Shown here: positions 18,100-26,626 of the stretch, in pieces
Layout of the letters: each line of letters begins with the position of its first letter
Numbering within the stretch: the stretch's first letter is position 1
Program-made: the position numbers and the translations under genes
Notes under the pieces: model-generated
Told to the model about the DNA's origin: nothing
Seen by the model: the letters and a program-made list of their open reading frames with translations, nothing else
Database searches by the model: none
Source: Shouchella patagoniensis
GTDB taxonomy: Bacteria > Bacillota > Bacilli > Bacillales > Bacillaceae_D
Direction of reading: 5' to 3'
Length of the DNA stretch: 64,000 bases
Assembly: GCF_002019705.1 (NCBI RefSeq)
Contig: NZ_KV917377.1
Coordinates: forward strand, 556,565-620,564

Positions 18100-18924
18100 T
18101 TACGCAGCTTCCTTTTCTTTTCCTTGTAAGTGCTGAGAATGCTCCTCTAACTCACTTTTCTTTGATATAAAATGATAAACCATTCCTACAAAAACACTAC
18201 CGCCAATAATATTTCCTAGAGTTACAGGAATCATATTTGCAAAATATCCTGCAAGTGAAATCGTTTCAATGCCTGGGTTGTGAAGCAAAGCCAGATGAAA
18301 CAAGCCCATGTTAGCAATACTATGTTCGTAACCTGAGGCAAAGAAAGCAAAGATAATAACAAAGACAACAAACAGCTTAGCCATCTCGTTCTTTAAACGC
18401 ATCGGCGTCCAAATTGCTAGGCAAACGAGCCAGTTACAAAAAATCCCTTTAAAAAAGAGTTCCATCGCATCGCCAGTCATTTTCTTTTCCGCCATGTAGA
18501 ATAGATAATGGTTTTCGGAGATTCCTTGAAAAATTCCAGCCAAATAGATCAAATATGCGATTATTAAAGCTCCTAGAAAATTTCCACCATACGTCCATGC
18601 CCAATTTGCGACTGTATCTTTTATTGTTGTTTTCTTGTTCAGTGTTGAAACTGTATAATAAAGCACGCTCCCTGTGAAGAGATCAGAACCAGCGTAAATA
18701 ACAAGCAACAAAGCAACACCAAAAGCAAGGCCCATAACCAAAGGAGTTACTGCAGGAAAGCTTTGTACGATTGGATCTCCAATAATATATACAAGTACAA
18801 CAGCAATCGCTACATAGCCTCCAGCTAGCATCGCTGATAATAAAAATGCCAACTTGCTTTTTTCTAGCAATGTTTTTTTCTTTAAAGCTAGTTCATTTAG
18901 AGCACTTAATGTTTCTTTATAAAT
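18100..18924 (-). CDS. Formate/nitrite transporter family channel, probable ATT start
   Basis: FocA/NirC-type pentameric channel with about six membrane helices; the family motif GSDLFTGS is near residue 80 and GNFLGALI near residue 110. The first canonical start, TTG 18870, has no SD and would cut the conserved N-terminal lead-in ETLSALNELALKKKTLLEKS. The frame stays open up to a TAG at 18936-18934. An ATT at 18924, five bases after GGGGG, gives 274 residues and the usual family N-terminus. I annotate that start; the true initiation codon should be treated as inferred. Substrate (formate, nitrite or other small anion) is not resolved. Confidence 0.8.
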   Translation of the reverse strand: MYKETLSALNELALKKKTLLEKSKLAFLLSAMLAGGYVAIAVVLVYIIGDPIVQSFPAVTPLVMGLAFGVALLLVIYAGSDLFTGSVLYYTVSTLNKKTTIKDTVANWAWTYGGNFLGALIIAYLIYLAGIFQGISENHYLFYMAEKKMTGDAMELFFKGIFCNWLVCLAIWTPMRLKNEMAKLFVVFVIIFAFFASGYEHSIANMGLFHLALLHNPGIETISLAGYFANMIPVTLGNIIGGSVFVGMVYHFISKKSELEEHSQHLQGKEKEAA

Positions 18925-19031
18925 AATTTCCCCCTACTTTCTCTCTAAATCGACCATTTTCTATTGTAGCTGATTACCCCTTTTGATCCATAAAAAAATG
19001 TGACGTTTCTGTTACAGTAATTATTTTTAAA

Positions 19032-19070
19032 TAAAAAAAGCCCAAACCGTCAGCTACGGTTTGGGCTTAT
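19032..19070 (-). terminator. Terminator of the rib operon
   Basis: Stem AAGCCCAAACCGT / ACGGTTTGGGCTT with loop AGCTG, followed on the minus strand by TTTTTTTAT, directly after ribH. Confidence 0.88.
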
Positions 19071-19072
19071 AA

Positions 19073-19549
19073 TTAATTTACTGATTCAAATCCTTTTGCT
19101 AAGTTGGCCATCTCTATTGCTGCACTTGCTGCTTCCCAACCTTTATTCCCGGCTTTGGTTCCAGCTCGTTCAACAGCTTGCTCAATTGTATCTGTTGTAA
19201 GAACACCAAAAATAACTGGGATTCCTGTACTTAACGTTATCGATGAGACCCCTTTGGCTACTTCGCTACATACATAATCAAAATGAGGTGTTGATCCTCG
19301 TATAACCGTTCCCAATGTGATGACAGCATCATATTTTCCTGATTCAGCCATCTTCTTTGCTGCAAATGGAATTTCAAATGCTCCAGGCACCCACGCAATA
19401 TCAATATCCGCCGATTCTGCTCCATGGCGTACTAGAGCATCTTCTGCTCCACCTAATAATTTACTTGTAATAAAATCATTGAAGCGTCCTACCACGATCC
19501 CTACTTTTAATCCAGTTGCTACCAAATGTCCTTCATACGTGTGTCCCAT
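19073..19549 (-). CDS. ribH: 6,7-dimethyl-8-ribityllumazine synthase
   Basis: 158 residues, normal length. It condenses 5-amino-6-ribitylaminouracil with dihydroxybutanone phosphate. Conserved stretches are [32 protein letters not shown] (with the catalytic His) and [18 protein letters not shown]. It is the last gene of the ribE-ribBA-ribH operon, followed by a strong terminator. Confidence 0.96.
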   Translation of the reverse strand: MGHTYEGHLVATGLKVGIVVGRFNDFITSKLLGGAEDALVRHGAESADIDIAWVPGAFEIPFAAKKMAESGKYDAVITLGTVIRGSTPHFDYVCSEVAKGVSSITLSTGIPVIFGVLTTDTIEQAVERAGTKAGNKGWEAASAAIEMANLAKGFESVN

Positions 19550-19560
19550 AATACTACCTC

Positions 19561-20754
19561 CTATAAATTAAGCATGTGTCCAAGCTTATCTTTTTTTGTT
19601 TTTAAATATTTCTCATTCTCTTTAAATCCTTTTAATTGAAGCGGTACACGGTCCACAATGTTTAAACCATACCCTTCAAGTCCAGCAATTTTACGAGGAT
19701 TGTTTGTCATTAACATCATATCTTTAACGCCAAGATCACGTAAAATCTGCGCACCAATACCATAATCTCGTAAATCGGCTGGAAACCCTAGTTTTTCATT
19801 TGCTTCAACCGTATCATAACCTTCTTCTTGGAGCTTATAAGCTTTTAATTTGTTAATCAAGCCGATGCCTCTACCTTCTTGCTTCATGTAAAGGAGAACA
19901 CCTCTTCCAGCTTCTTCAATTTGCTTTAGCGCTGCATGAAGTTGCGGACCACAGTCACAGCGCTTTGAACCAAACACATCACCAGTTAAACATTCAGAAT
20001 GTACGCGAACAAGTGCCGGAGTACCGTCAGAAATATCTCCTTTAACTAACGCTACACTTTCTTTGTCATCTAGTGCATTTGTATACCCTATCGCTTGAAA
20101 ATCACCAAATTCAGTAGGAAGAGTAATAGATGTCTCGCGTTTTATGACTGTTTCCGTTTTACGGCGATATGCAATTAAATCTTTAATTGTCACTAATGGC
20201 AATTGATGCTCATTTGCAATCTCACGTAATTCAGGTACACGGGCCATTGTCCCATCCCCATTCATTACTTCGCAAATAACGCCTGCAGGTTTTGACCCAC
20301 AAAGCATAGCAAAATCAACTGCTGCTTCTGTATGACCCGTTCTTCTTAAAACTCCACCATTTTTAGCTACTAAGGGAAATATATGACCCGGGCGTTTAAA
20401 CGAGCTGCTAGTAACATCCTGATCAACAAGTGAACGAACGGTAAGTGCCCTTTCTTGAGCAGAGATTCCAGTTGTTGCATTCTCATGATCGATACTCACG
20501 GTAAAAGCTGTTCCATGAGGGTCCGTATTCCGTGAAACCATTTGATGAAGATCTAATTCTTTCGCGCGCTGTTCAGTAATAGGCGCACAAATCAATCCTC
20601 TTGCATGAGTCGCCATAAAATTTATTGTTTCCGCGGTTGTATGTTCTGCAAGGGCGAGAAAATCACCCTCATTTTCACGATCCTCATCATCACATACAAT
20701 GATCACACCACCTTGTTTCAACACATTAATCGCTTTTTCTATTGAATCAAACAT
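19561..20754 (-). CDS. ribBA: Bifunctional DHBP synthase / GTP cyclohydrolase II
   Basis: 397 residues. The N-terminal half (to about 200) is 3,4-dihydroxy-2-butanone-4-phosphate synthase with [10 protein letters not shown] and the [10 protein letters not shown] motif. The C-terminal half is GTP cyclohydrolase II with the zinc ligands in SECLTGD and KRCDCGPQL, and the catalytic [11 protein letters not shown]. It supplies both precursors for riboflavin. Spacing to ribE and ribH is 10-15 bases. Confidence 0.96.
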   Translation of the reverse strand: MFDSIEKAINVLKQGGVIIVCDDEDRENEGDFLALAEHTTAETINFMATHARGLICAPITEQRAKELDLHQMVSRNTDPHGTAFTVSIDHENATTGISAQERALTVRSLVDQDVTSSSFKRPGHIFPLVAKNGGVLRRTGHTEAAVDFAMLCGSKPAGVICEVMNGDGTMARVPELREIANEHQLPLVTIKDLIAYRRKTETVIKRETSITLPTEFGDFQAIGYTNALDDKESVALVKGDISDGTPALVRVHSECLTGDVFGSKRCDCGPQLHAALKQIEEAGRGVLLYMKQEGRGIGLINKLKAYKLQEEGYDTVEANEKLGFPADLRDYGIGAQILRDLGVKDMMLMTNNPRKIAGLEGYGLNIVDRVPLQLKGFKENEKYLKTKKDKLGHMLNL

Positions 20755-20769
20755 ATGCTACCCTCCTTA

Positions 20770-21408
20770 TTAGAACCCGTTTTCTTGAAGCAATTGCGCT
20801 AGATTTGTTGATTTTGAGTTATTAACAGTAAGCATTTTTTCCACATACTTTCCAATCACATCGCACTCTAAATTAACCGAATCACCTGGTTGTTTAACAC
20901 CAAAAATGGTCTCTTCAAGAGTATGAGGTATGATTGAAATCGTAAACCGATCTCTTGAAACATCAAAAACCGTCAGACTTGTTCCATCAATGGCGATTGA
21001 TCCTTTCGGGACAATATATCGAAGCAAGTCGTCGCTTGTCCCAATTTCAAAGGAGATGGCATTATGTGCGGTCTCTCGTTTTTTAATCACACCAATACCA
21101 TCAATGTGACCTGAAACAATATGTCCACCAAATCGACCAGTAGCGGGCATTGCTCTCTCTAAGTTCACCGGACTGCCGTTAACAAGTTGTTTTAATGTAG
21201 TTGCTTGAAATGTTTCAGGCATCACATCCGCAGTAAACAAATGCTTTGTAAAAGTTGTAACTGTTAAACACACACCATTTACGGCAATGCTATCACCTAA
21301 AGAAACGTCCCTCAAAACCTTTTCAGCCTTAACGGCTAAGATCAAAGATTGTCCCTGTTGTTTAATGGATGAAACGATTCCTTTTTCTTCAATAATTCCA
21401 GTAAACAC
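20770..21408 (-). CDS. ribE: Riboflavin synthase alpha subunit
   Basis: 212 residues made of two lumazine-binding repeats: MFTGIIEEKG at the start and GRFGGHIVSGHIDGIG opening the second repeat. Start is GTG 21408 with GGAGGAG upstream. It is the first gene behind the FMN riboswitch. In B. subtilis ribD (deaminase/reductase) precedes ribE; here nothing but the riboswitch leader does. Confidence 0.95.
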   Translation of the reverse strand: MFTGIIEEKGIVSSIKQQGQSLILAVKAEKVLRDVSLGDSIAVNGVCLTVTTFTKHLFTADVMPETFQATTLKQLVNGSPVNLERAMPATGRFGGHIVSGHIDGIGVIKKRETAHNAISFEIGTSDDLLRYIVPKGSIAIDGTSLTVFDVSRDRFTISIIPHTLEETIFGVKQPGDSVNLECDVIGKYVEKMLTVNNSKSTNLAQLLQENGF

Positions 21409-21428
21409 GCTCTTCGCTCCTCCTTTTT

Positions 21429-21464
21429 AAACACAAAAATCCCTGAAGAATACTTCTTCAGGGT
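21429..21464 (-). terminator. FMN-controlled attenuator terminator
   Basis: Perfect stem CCCTGAAGAA/TTCTTCAGGG, then ATTTTTGTGTTT on the minus strand, between the riboswitch aptamer and ribE. This is the expression platform expected for a transcriptional FMN riboswitch. Confidence 0.88.
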
Positions 21465-21552
21465 ATAGTAAATAAACGTAGCCTAGTACATGCTTACGAA
21501 TTTTTGCGCAACACAAATAAGCTAACGTTAGCTCACTTTCAAATTGCGACTT

Positions 21553-21688
21553 AACTTCTCCCATCCAGACTGTCACTGTCGGCTCTGGAATTTCACCAGA
21601 TCCACCGGAGCAAAAAATGCTACGGGTCACGGACTAAAAGGCACTTGCCTTATCACCGCCGGTCGGGATTTTCACCCGGCCCCGAAGT
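21553..21688 (-). promoter_or_regulatory. FMN riboswitch (RFN element)
   Basis: All conserved RFN segments occur in order on the minus strand: CTTCGGGGC.GGGTGAAATCCC-type opening, ACCGGCGGTGATAAGGC, AGTCCGTGACCCG, GGTGGATCTGGTGAAATTCC and the closing GACAGTCTGGATGGGAGAAG. It binds FMN and switches the downstream terminator at 21429-21464, turning the rib operon off when flavin is plentiful. Confidence 0.97.
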
Positions 21689-21890
21689 TAACTGTATTCA
21701 ATTGTTTGTATCAGTTTGTTACCTTAATAACCTAAACCCTTGATATAACAGCGTTTAGTTTCAGTTAATTATATTGAAGTGTTACCTTTAATACCCTACC
21801 AAAACTTTAAATTACCTTTAGTTTCTTACCAAAAGAATTGAACCACTGATAAGTTGCTACTTTCAAGTTAAAAACAATGTATCATTGCCA

Positions 21891-21925
21891 AAATAAAAAA
21901 GCAAGAGATTAACTCTCCTGCTCTT
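21891..21925 (-). terminator. Orphan minus-strand terminator
   Basis: Stem AGCAGGAGAG / CTCTTGCT with loop TTAAT region, followed by TTTTTTATTTT on the minus strand. No gene upstream ends here, so it may close an untranslated transcript or be a relic. Confidence 0.55.
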
Positions 21926-22276
21926 TACTAAGGGACCATTTAATGAATCTTTTTTAAGTTTTTTTATTGTTTATTCTAGCCGTAGGAGGATCGTTCATAT
22001 GTCTTTCTTCTGCCTATAACTAATATCGCTTGAACATGTTTCGGTTCCATCGTTTACGAAATTTATATTTATTCACTTTGATATTTATTGAATTTTATAT
22101 TTATTAATTTTTACGCTTGTAATAGCTAATATTCCTGTTATGTGCTCACAAGGTCCATTCTTTTCTTATTCGAAACAGCATCATCTTTTTTAAACTTTTC
22201 CTTACTACGCTCTATACTATTATTCGCTTTACCTATTTCTATAATTTGTTTATGGATCGTTTTGAGTATGTGTAGT

Positions 22277-22385
22277 GCGGAAGGAAGGATAAGAGAAAGA
22301 GGAATAGTAAGGTGAGGAAAGAAATGAATCGATGGAATGAGAAGAGAGAAGGAAAGGAGAGTGTGAAGGGAAGGAGGAAACAACA
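22277..22385 (+). repeat. Polypurine tract (about 109 bases)
   Basis: Almost uninterrupted G/A sequence on the plus strand made of imperfect GGAAG, GAGAA and GGAGA units. A pyrimidine-rich tract follows at about 22588-22636 on the same strand, so the two could pair as inverted low-complexity arms. No coding function. Confidence 0.6.
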
Positions 22386-23144
22386 ACTACTATAATATAA
22401 AAGACTTGCTCGTTTGCCACCCTGTTGTAATGCGCGGTATACATTTATAGGCAGCCGTTCCCAGTGGTCTTAGTGGTCTAAGCAATGTTTTAATTGGTCG
22501 GCTCAATTAAACAAACGTTCAATCAGATTATTTCCTTTTATAATAATTTATTAACTATATAAAGCCGTATACTCCGCATACTTGTTTACTTTCCTCTCTC
22601 CCTCTCATCTTCATTTTCACCCTTTTCCTCTCTCACGAATATTTCCCAGTATAAACACTATCCTTTCCGATAGCATTTTTTCTGTAATGTCCATTTCTAT
22701 AATAAAAATGAGCTTTTTTCGAATCATTTCCTCTCTGCAAACTTTTGCGGTGGTCATTATATCAGTCATGAATCACCCATTTTTTCTTTTTCTTAATTTA
22801 TCCATTCAACATTTAATTATGTATATTATTACACAGAGCCAGAGTATAACTAAAAAGAGAGAGGTTAATTTACAACTTTACAATACTTTCATATACCCTT
22901 TTAACATCTACGCTATAACTTTCCGTCAATTCCATATTAACCAATATTAATAAACGAATTAAGCTTCTGTATTGACCTCTCTGACACGTTAGAAACTATC
23001 TTAATAATTAATCGCCCATTCGAATTACTCACAAATGAAAAAAATAATGTATCCCGTTCTTTTTAATTTTTGAGAGGCGCTTTAAACTGAACGCCTCTTG
23101 ATCAATTTAAAACTAACTCTACTCAAGCCGATAAAATTATAGAT

Positions 23145-23184
23145 AAAAACGGTGTCTAAACTCAACAATTTAGACACCGTTTTT
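23145..23184 (-). terminator. Terminator after the secreted-protein/membrane-peptide pair
   Basis: Near-perfect stem AAAAACGGTGTCTAAA / TTTAGACACCGTTTTT with a short loop; T-runs on both strands. It lies 11 bases downstream of the membrane peptide gene. Confidence 0.88.
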
Positions 23185-23195
23185 CTTATGTTAGT

Positions 23196-23324
23196 CTAGA
23201 AAAGACTGAAAGTGACTGCCCCTAAAATTCCTAAAGTAGTCAATAAAACTACAAAAGGGAGTACAAAGAAATAGATAACTTTTTGCCATGTCTTTAAGGG
23301 TGTTTTTTCACTCTTAGTGTGCAT
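23196..23324 (-). CDS. Small membrane peptide coupled to the secreted protein gene
   Basis: 42 residues: a basic N-terminus (HTKSEKTPLKTWQK) and one long hydrophobic segment (about residues 18-40). ATG 23324 lies inside the end of the upstream gene, with GGAGG eight bases before it; the two reading frames overlap by 11 bases, so translation is coupled. Not recognised as a known family. A secreted product followed by a tiny membrane peptide is typical of bacteriocin/immunity pairs, but that is inference. Confidence 0.65.
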   Translation of the reverse strand: MHTKSEKTPLKTWQKVIYFFVLPFVVLLTTLGILGAVTFSLF

Positions 23325-24036
23325 TAAACCATCCTCCTGCTTGATTTTTATGATTTCCCCAAACTCCAAGTTCACCTCCACCATAAGTGATACCTAAACC
23401 TTTATGAATGAAGTTCCATTGCATGTTTACTCTAGACTGAGCACGAGTTGAAGTATATGTTTGTCTTTTACCGCTCCAAGAGATATTTAAGGTTGGGTTT
23501 AAATTCCTTGACACGTAATGATCACCTGCACCTACGCCCGTAACTTTTTTCCCATCGTGAGTATAATCAACCACTGATGTTGATTGAAATATTTTAATAC
23601 CGAAAATCGTTACATACCTTTTATAAGTGGAGGTTCTGGACGCCATAATACTAATATCATCTTTGCTAACAAAAGGTGTTACTAACTCGGTAGAAATCTC
23701 GATGCCTTCATAACCATCTAGTGTGTCAGTTAACGTTTTACTATTATCAACTTCAACTACATCAGTAAAAGCATCCATAACGGCTTCTTGTACTTCGGGG
23801 TTATACATATAGTCTATATATTTTAGTTGTTCTTCTTCGCTTAATCCTTCATATTCCTCAAGACTCTCAATCAGTTCGGCATCTTGTGAATAAGACACCT
23901 CTTCTTTAAGCCATAATTCATATTCATTTTTTAATTCATCTAAATCTGATTTACCAGTAGTTTCGGCGTTCGCGACGCCCGCTGCACCACCTATCAGAAC
24001 TGTAATACTGAACAATGAGATTAATAGCTTTTTCAT
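23314..24036 (-). CDS. Hypothetical secreted protein with aromatic/glycine-rich C-terminal domain
   Basis: 240 residues. A Sec signal peptide ends about residue 24 (VANA/ET). Residues 25-130 are acidic and helical (ELWLKEEVSYSQDAELIESL). The last 100 residues differ: rich in Gly, Thr, Ser and aromatic residues, with SRNLNPTLNISWSGKRQTYT, GLGITYGGGELGVWGNH and no cysteine. I do not recognise the family. The pattern of acidic propiece plus Gly/Trp-rich tail fits a processed secreted effector or a bacteriocin-like protein. SD AGAGGAGAG precedes ATG 24036. A palindrome lies in the leader and a membrane peptide gene overlaps the 3' end. Confidence 0.75.
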   Translation of the reverse strand: MKKLLISLFSITVLIGGAAGVANAETTGKSDLDELKNEYELWLKEEVSYSQDAELIESLEEYEGLSEEEQLKYIDYMYNPEVQEAVMDAFTDVVEVDNSKTLTDTLDGYEGIEISTELVTPFVSKDDISIMASRTSTYKRYVTIFGIKIFQSTSVVDYTHDGKKVTGVGAGDHYVSRNLNPTLNISWSGKRQTYTSTRAQSRVNMQWNFIHKGLGITYGGGELGVWGNHKNQAGGWFNAH

Positions 24037-24065
24037 CCTAAAACCACTCTCCTCTTGAAATATTT

Positions 24066-24086
24066 ACCTGTAAAATTGTTACAGGT
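24066..24086. promoter_or_regulatory. Operator-like palindrome upstream of the secreted protein gene
   Basis: Perfect 8-base arms ACCTGTAA and TTACAGGT separated by five bases, 30 bases before the start codon and upstream of its SD. Suitable for a dimeric repressor; could also form a leader hairpin. Confidence 0.45.
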
Positions 24087-24324
24087 GGGATTTATATTCT
24101 CTAGAGAGTGTGATAAAACCTTTAAACCAAATATAAAATTTTTATAAAGTTCTAATAATTTAATGGCATTTATTATTATATGCTCCATCAGGTATTTATT
24201 GCTACAGCATTTAGCCCTATTTTATTTCCTTTAGCGGTTTGTTTTTTTTAGTGAGATAAAACGTACGAGTATCCTCTAATCCTTTCAAAACTAAATAGCA
24301 TTCAATCAAATAATCATCTAAATC

Positions 24325-24495
24325 TCACTTTCCCACCTTAGATTTCATTGCTTCGTATTGCTTATAAAACTGTCTCATCTCTTCTGGATCATAATAAACG
24401 TTGTTTCTAGGAGCAAATTCATCACCAATTCTCTTAAAGTTACTTTTTTTGATAGCCGGTAAATCTAATCGCATCATCAACTCTACAAGAAACAT
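24325..24495 (-). CDS. Short open frame, possible gene remnant
   Basis: 56 codons from ATG 24495 (alternative starts at 24477 and 24474) to TGA. The product is basic and protein-like (FKRIGDEFAPRNNVYYDPEE, then a Lys/Gln-rich end), but there is no good SD and no recognised family. It may be the C-terminal relic of a larger gene. Composition looks coding, hence listed with low confidence. Confidence 0.35.
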   Translation of the reverse strand: MFLVELMMRLDLPAIKKSNFKRIGDEFAPRNNVYYDPEEMRQFYKQYEAMKSKVGK

Positions 24496-24622
24496 AAGAT
24501 TTAAGTATGTTTTTAACTTCCTATATTTAACCGTAACTGATTCTGCTTTTGTTTATCTCCCTATATAATCTTTTTACTGCTGTACGATTTAACACTTTTT
24601 GTCTTCAACCTGCCTCTCCCTT

Positions 24623-25315
24623 CTATTCCTTTTTGGGCATTAAAATTAAGAGAATATAGCTTTTATCAAGCTTAAAATCCCAATCAACAAAGATATCTAC
24701 TATACTTACGTTTAAAATTTCTTCAAAATTGCTTTGGTGCAAAAGGCTTTTTTCTAATCGTCTCTTCGAAAGCTTCAGAGGTTCTTCAAACCCGTTATGT
24801 ATCATTTCTTTTTCAATTCTTACCAAAATACCCTCACGAACAGCCAAAAGCGTTCGATCGTTGAGAAAGCATGAGTCTAAAAACTCCGGTGATTTTTCAG
24901 CCAGTTTGCTTATACGCCCGATTTCATTGTGAATTGCTTTTTTTTCCGGATAATCCTCTAAAAGCATATGATGCTCTCCCTCTTTTTCCAATACACAGAT
25001 TAATGTACCTGAACGATTCTGAAGTGACCAATCATAATACATTTCTATTACGATCAAATTAAAACCGACTTTAAAAGTAGCTTTAATTTCAGGTAGAAGC
25101 TCTTGCATAAGGAAATCTCTTGTTTCTTCCACTTTCATCTCTTTTTCTTGTGAAACTAATACTCTTTCCATGGGTGCAAGAAAGTCTCTAAGGTGCATCG
25201 TCACAAAAGCTTTACTTAAAGAAACATAAACCGAAGAAGGCCCCTTACCGAAAGTCTCCCTTAAGAGTTTCCCTATATAACTTGATATTTCAGCTTGAAC
25301 AGACTTATTTTCCAT
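24623..25315 (-). CDS. Tandem DUF2294-type protein
   Basis: 230 residues. The N-terminal half (1-120) is a clear DUF2294 domain: FGKGPSSVYV, DFLAPMERVLV, ETRDFLMQELLPEI, YDWSLQNRSG. The C-terminal half repeats the pattern in degenerate form (RTLLAVREGILVRIEKEM, SKRRLEKSLLHQ, VDIFVDWDFKLDKSYIL), suggesting an internal duplication. The function of the family is unknown. It stands alone in an accessory region with SD AAGGAA. Confidence 0.8.
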   Translation of the reverse strand: MENKSVQAEISSYIGKLLRETFGKGPSSVYVSLSKAFVTMHLRDFLAPMERVLVSQEKEMKVEETRDFLMQELLPEIKATFKVGFNLIVIEMYYDWSLQNRSGTLICVLEKEGEHHMLLEDYPEKKAIHNEIGRISKLAEKSPEFLDSCFLNDRTLLAVREGILVRIEKEMIHNGFEEPLKLSKRRLEKSLLHQSNFEEILNVSIVDIFVDWDFKLDKSYILLILMPKKE

Positions 25316-25520
25316 AACATCATTCCTTCTCTGTCTTCATCTATTTAGTTAGTATTTTCATTCGCCATTGGAACATATCTATATACGAATTATTGCCTTT
25401 ATACTAGTTACGCAAACCCTAACTTTATTATTAAAGAATTTTATCTATACGTAGTGGTTTCTAAACGAACTAGAGATAACTTTATTACATCTTCTGTATG
25501 AATTACCTTAGGGAATAATT

Positions 25521-25557
25521 AAAACCCAGTAGAAAATTTTTTCTCTACTAGGTTTGT
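25521..25557 (-). terminator. Terminator downstream of the broken lipoprotein gene
   Basis: Stem AAACCTAGTAGA / TCTACTGGGTTT on the minus strand with an A/T loop, followed by TTAATTATT. The T-run is imperfect. Confidence 0.5.
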
Positions 25558-25608
25558 TATTTATACTCATTGTTGAATTAAATAACTAAATTAGAACTGG
25601 TTGTCGTA

Positions 25609-25965
25609 CTAAATATTATTCGCTATGAATTGTTCTAAATCAACAATATCATCAATATTCGCTTCTCCTAGAAAGTCACCAAATACTTCATATTCTTGAT
25701 ACAAGTCCACCGATACCTCACCTCGATGTTTGGTGATTTACGTTACGAATACACTACGATCTTCTTCTTCCATTTCTAAGCTTGTATCTAATTGACCTTC
25801 ACGTTTGCTAAATTTACCTTTAACAATAACTTCAGTTCGTTCTACGATTTCAACTAAACTATGAGGTATATATTCATCAGCATTGTTGACTTCATGGTCG
25901 TTACAGCCCATTAAAGCTCCTAGTAATAAACCTGTACTTAGAATGGTTAAACTTTTTATACTCAT
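25609..25965 (-). pseudogene. Lipoprotein gene interrupted by an in-frame TAA
   Basis: The open frame from ATG 25965 gives a lipoprotein signal (LLGALMGC, lipid Cys21) and then PHSLVEIVERTEVIVKGKF before TAA at 25738-25740. The same frame continues without further stop for 42 codons (ITKHRGEVSVDLYQEYEVFG ... LEQFIANNI) to TAG at 25609. The continuation looks coding, so the stop is probably a nonsense mutation, perhaps together with an internal deletion. Function unknown. Confidence 0.6.
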
Positions 25966-26446
25966 TTTTCACCTTCTATCATTAGCTACTGTTAATATTG
26001 CTTATATGAAAAGCTACAACTATGCAGGTTTTCATACTTTTATCTAGACTCTAATATTTCAGAGTCCTTTTAAGGGTAATCCTTTACTCAAGTCTAAATC
26101 TTACAATAAATTGGCAATTTCTATGCCTAATCATCCCCAGAATAAAAGAGTCATTACTTCTGCGCTGCTAAAAGAATCTGAAATTGTTAAAATAACCTAT
26201 TCATTTTACGTCTTAATATTCATGTAAGAGTAATAAACACCATCCGCAACTCACTTATTCACCATTATCATTATTCATAATTATTAGTTATTATATCATA
26301 AATACAAAACATTTAAGGCTCGTTGCTTACACTTCTCATGAAAATATGGAATCTGAATAAAGTCTTTGTTGCTGAACTCTTTATTTATTGAGTAAAATAA
26401 CAATTAACACATATATTGTATCATTACTATAATAGAGGTGTTCCTG
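25966..26446. other. Intergenic, no feature identified
   Basis: AT-rich sequence with frequent stops in all frames. I see no SD-preceded open frame, RNA motif or clear hairpin. Confidence 0.6.
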
Positions 26447-26626
26447 ATGAATAAATGGATAGATGCCGTCTTACGAGCTCTATTTATTTGGTTACTTGGT
26501 TTTTTCTTAATAGAAATTGCCGATATTAAGATAAGCTGGCCCTTAGTTGGCATTGTTTCTATAATCGCATTTCTGTTACAGTTCGCCTATTCACACTACA
26601 ACAAGAAGCGTGCGGATAGTAAATGA
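26447..26626 (+). CDS. Small membrane protein, hypothetical
   Basis: 59 residues from ATG 26447, preceded by GAGGTG. Two hydrophobic segments (about 8-24 and 31-47) and a basic tail (HYNKKRADSK) indicate a two-helix membrane protein. Family not recognised. It stands alone; a weak hairpin (AAACCTT/AAGGTTT) follows at 26648-26675. Confidence 0.6.
   Translation: MNKWIDAVLRALFIWLLGFFLIEIADIKISWPLVGIVSIIAFLLQFAYSHYNKKRADSK

Larger units (their letters stand above)
21690..23144. other. Gene-poor AT-rich stretch of about 1.45 kb
   Basis: I find no convincing gene here. Open frames at 22138-22444 and 22582-22950 come from low-complexity purine/pyrimidine tracts, without SD or recognisable protein. 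It holds an orphan minus-strand terminator (21891-21925), a perfect SD before a six-codon frame (AGGAGG at 21984-21989, ATG 21999, stop 22019), a purine tract, and an opposing pyrimidine tract. Confidence 0.7.

Noticed and set aside
18100-18870. TTG 18870 as start of the FocA-type channel
   Set aside because: No SD and would remove the conserved N-terminal segment; kept only as alternative.
22138-22444. Open frames on the minus strand over the purine tract
   Set aside because: Products are low-complexity Ser/Pro/Leu/His strings, no SD, no family; they reflect base skew.
22582-22950. 122-codon plus-strand frame
   Set aside because: Starts in a pyrimidine tract, Ser/Phe/Ile-rich with no SD and no recognisable domain.
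23072-23099. Hairpin GAGAGGCG/CGCCTCTT
   Set aside because: No T-run on either side in the needed direction and no gene to serve; the stronger terminator is at 23145.
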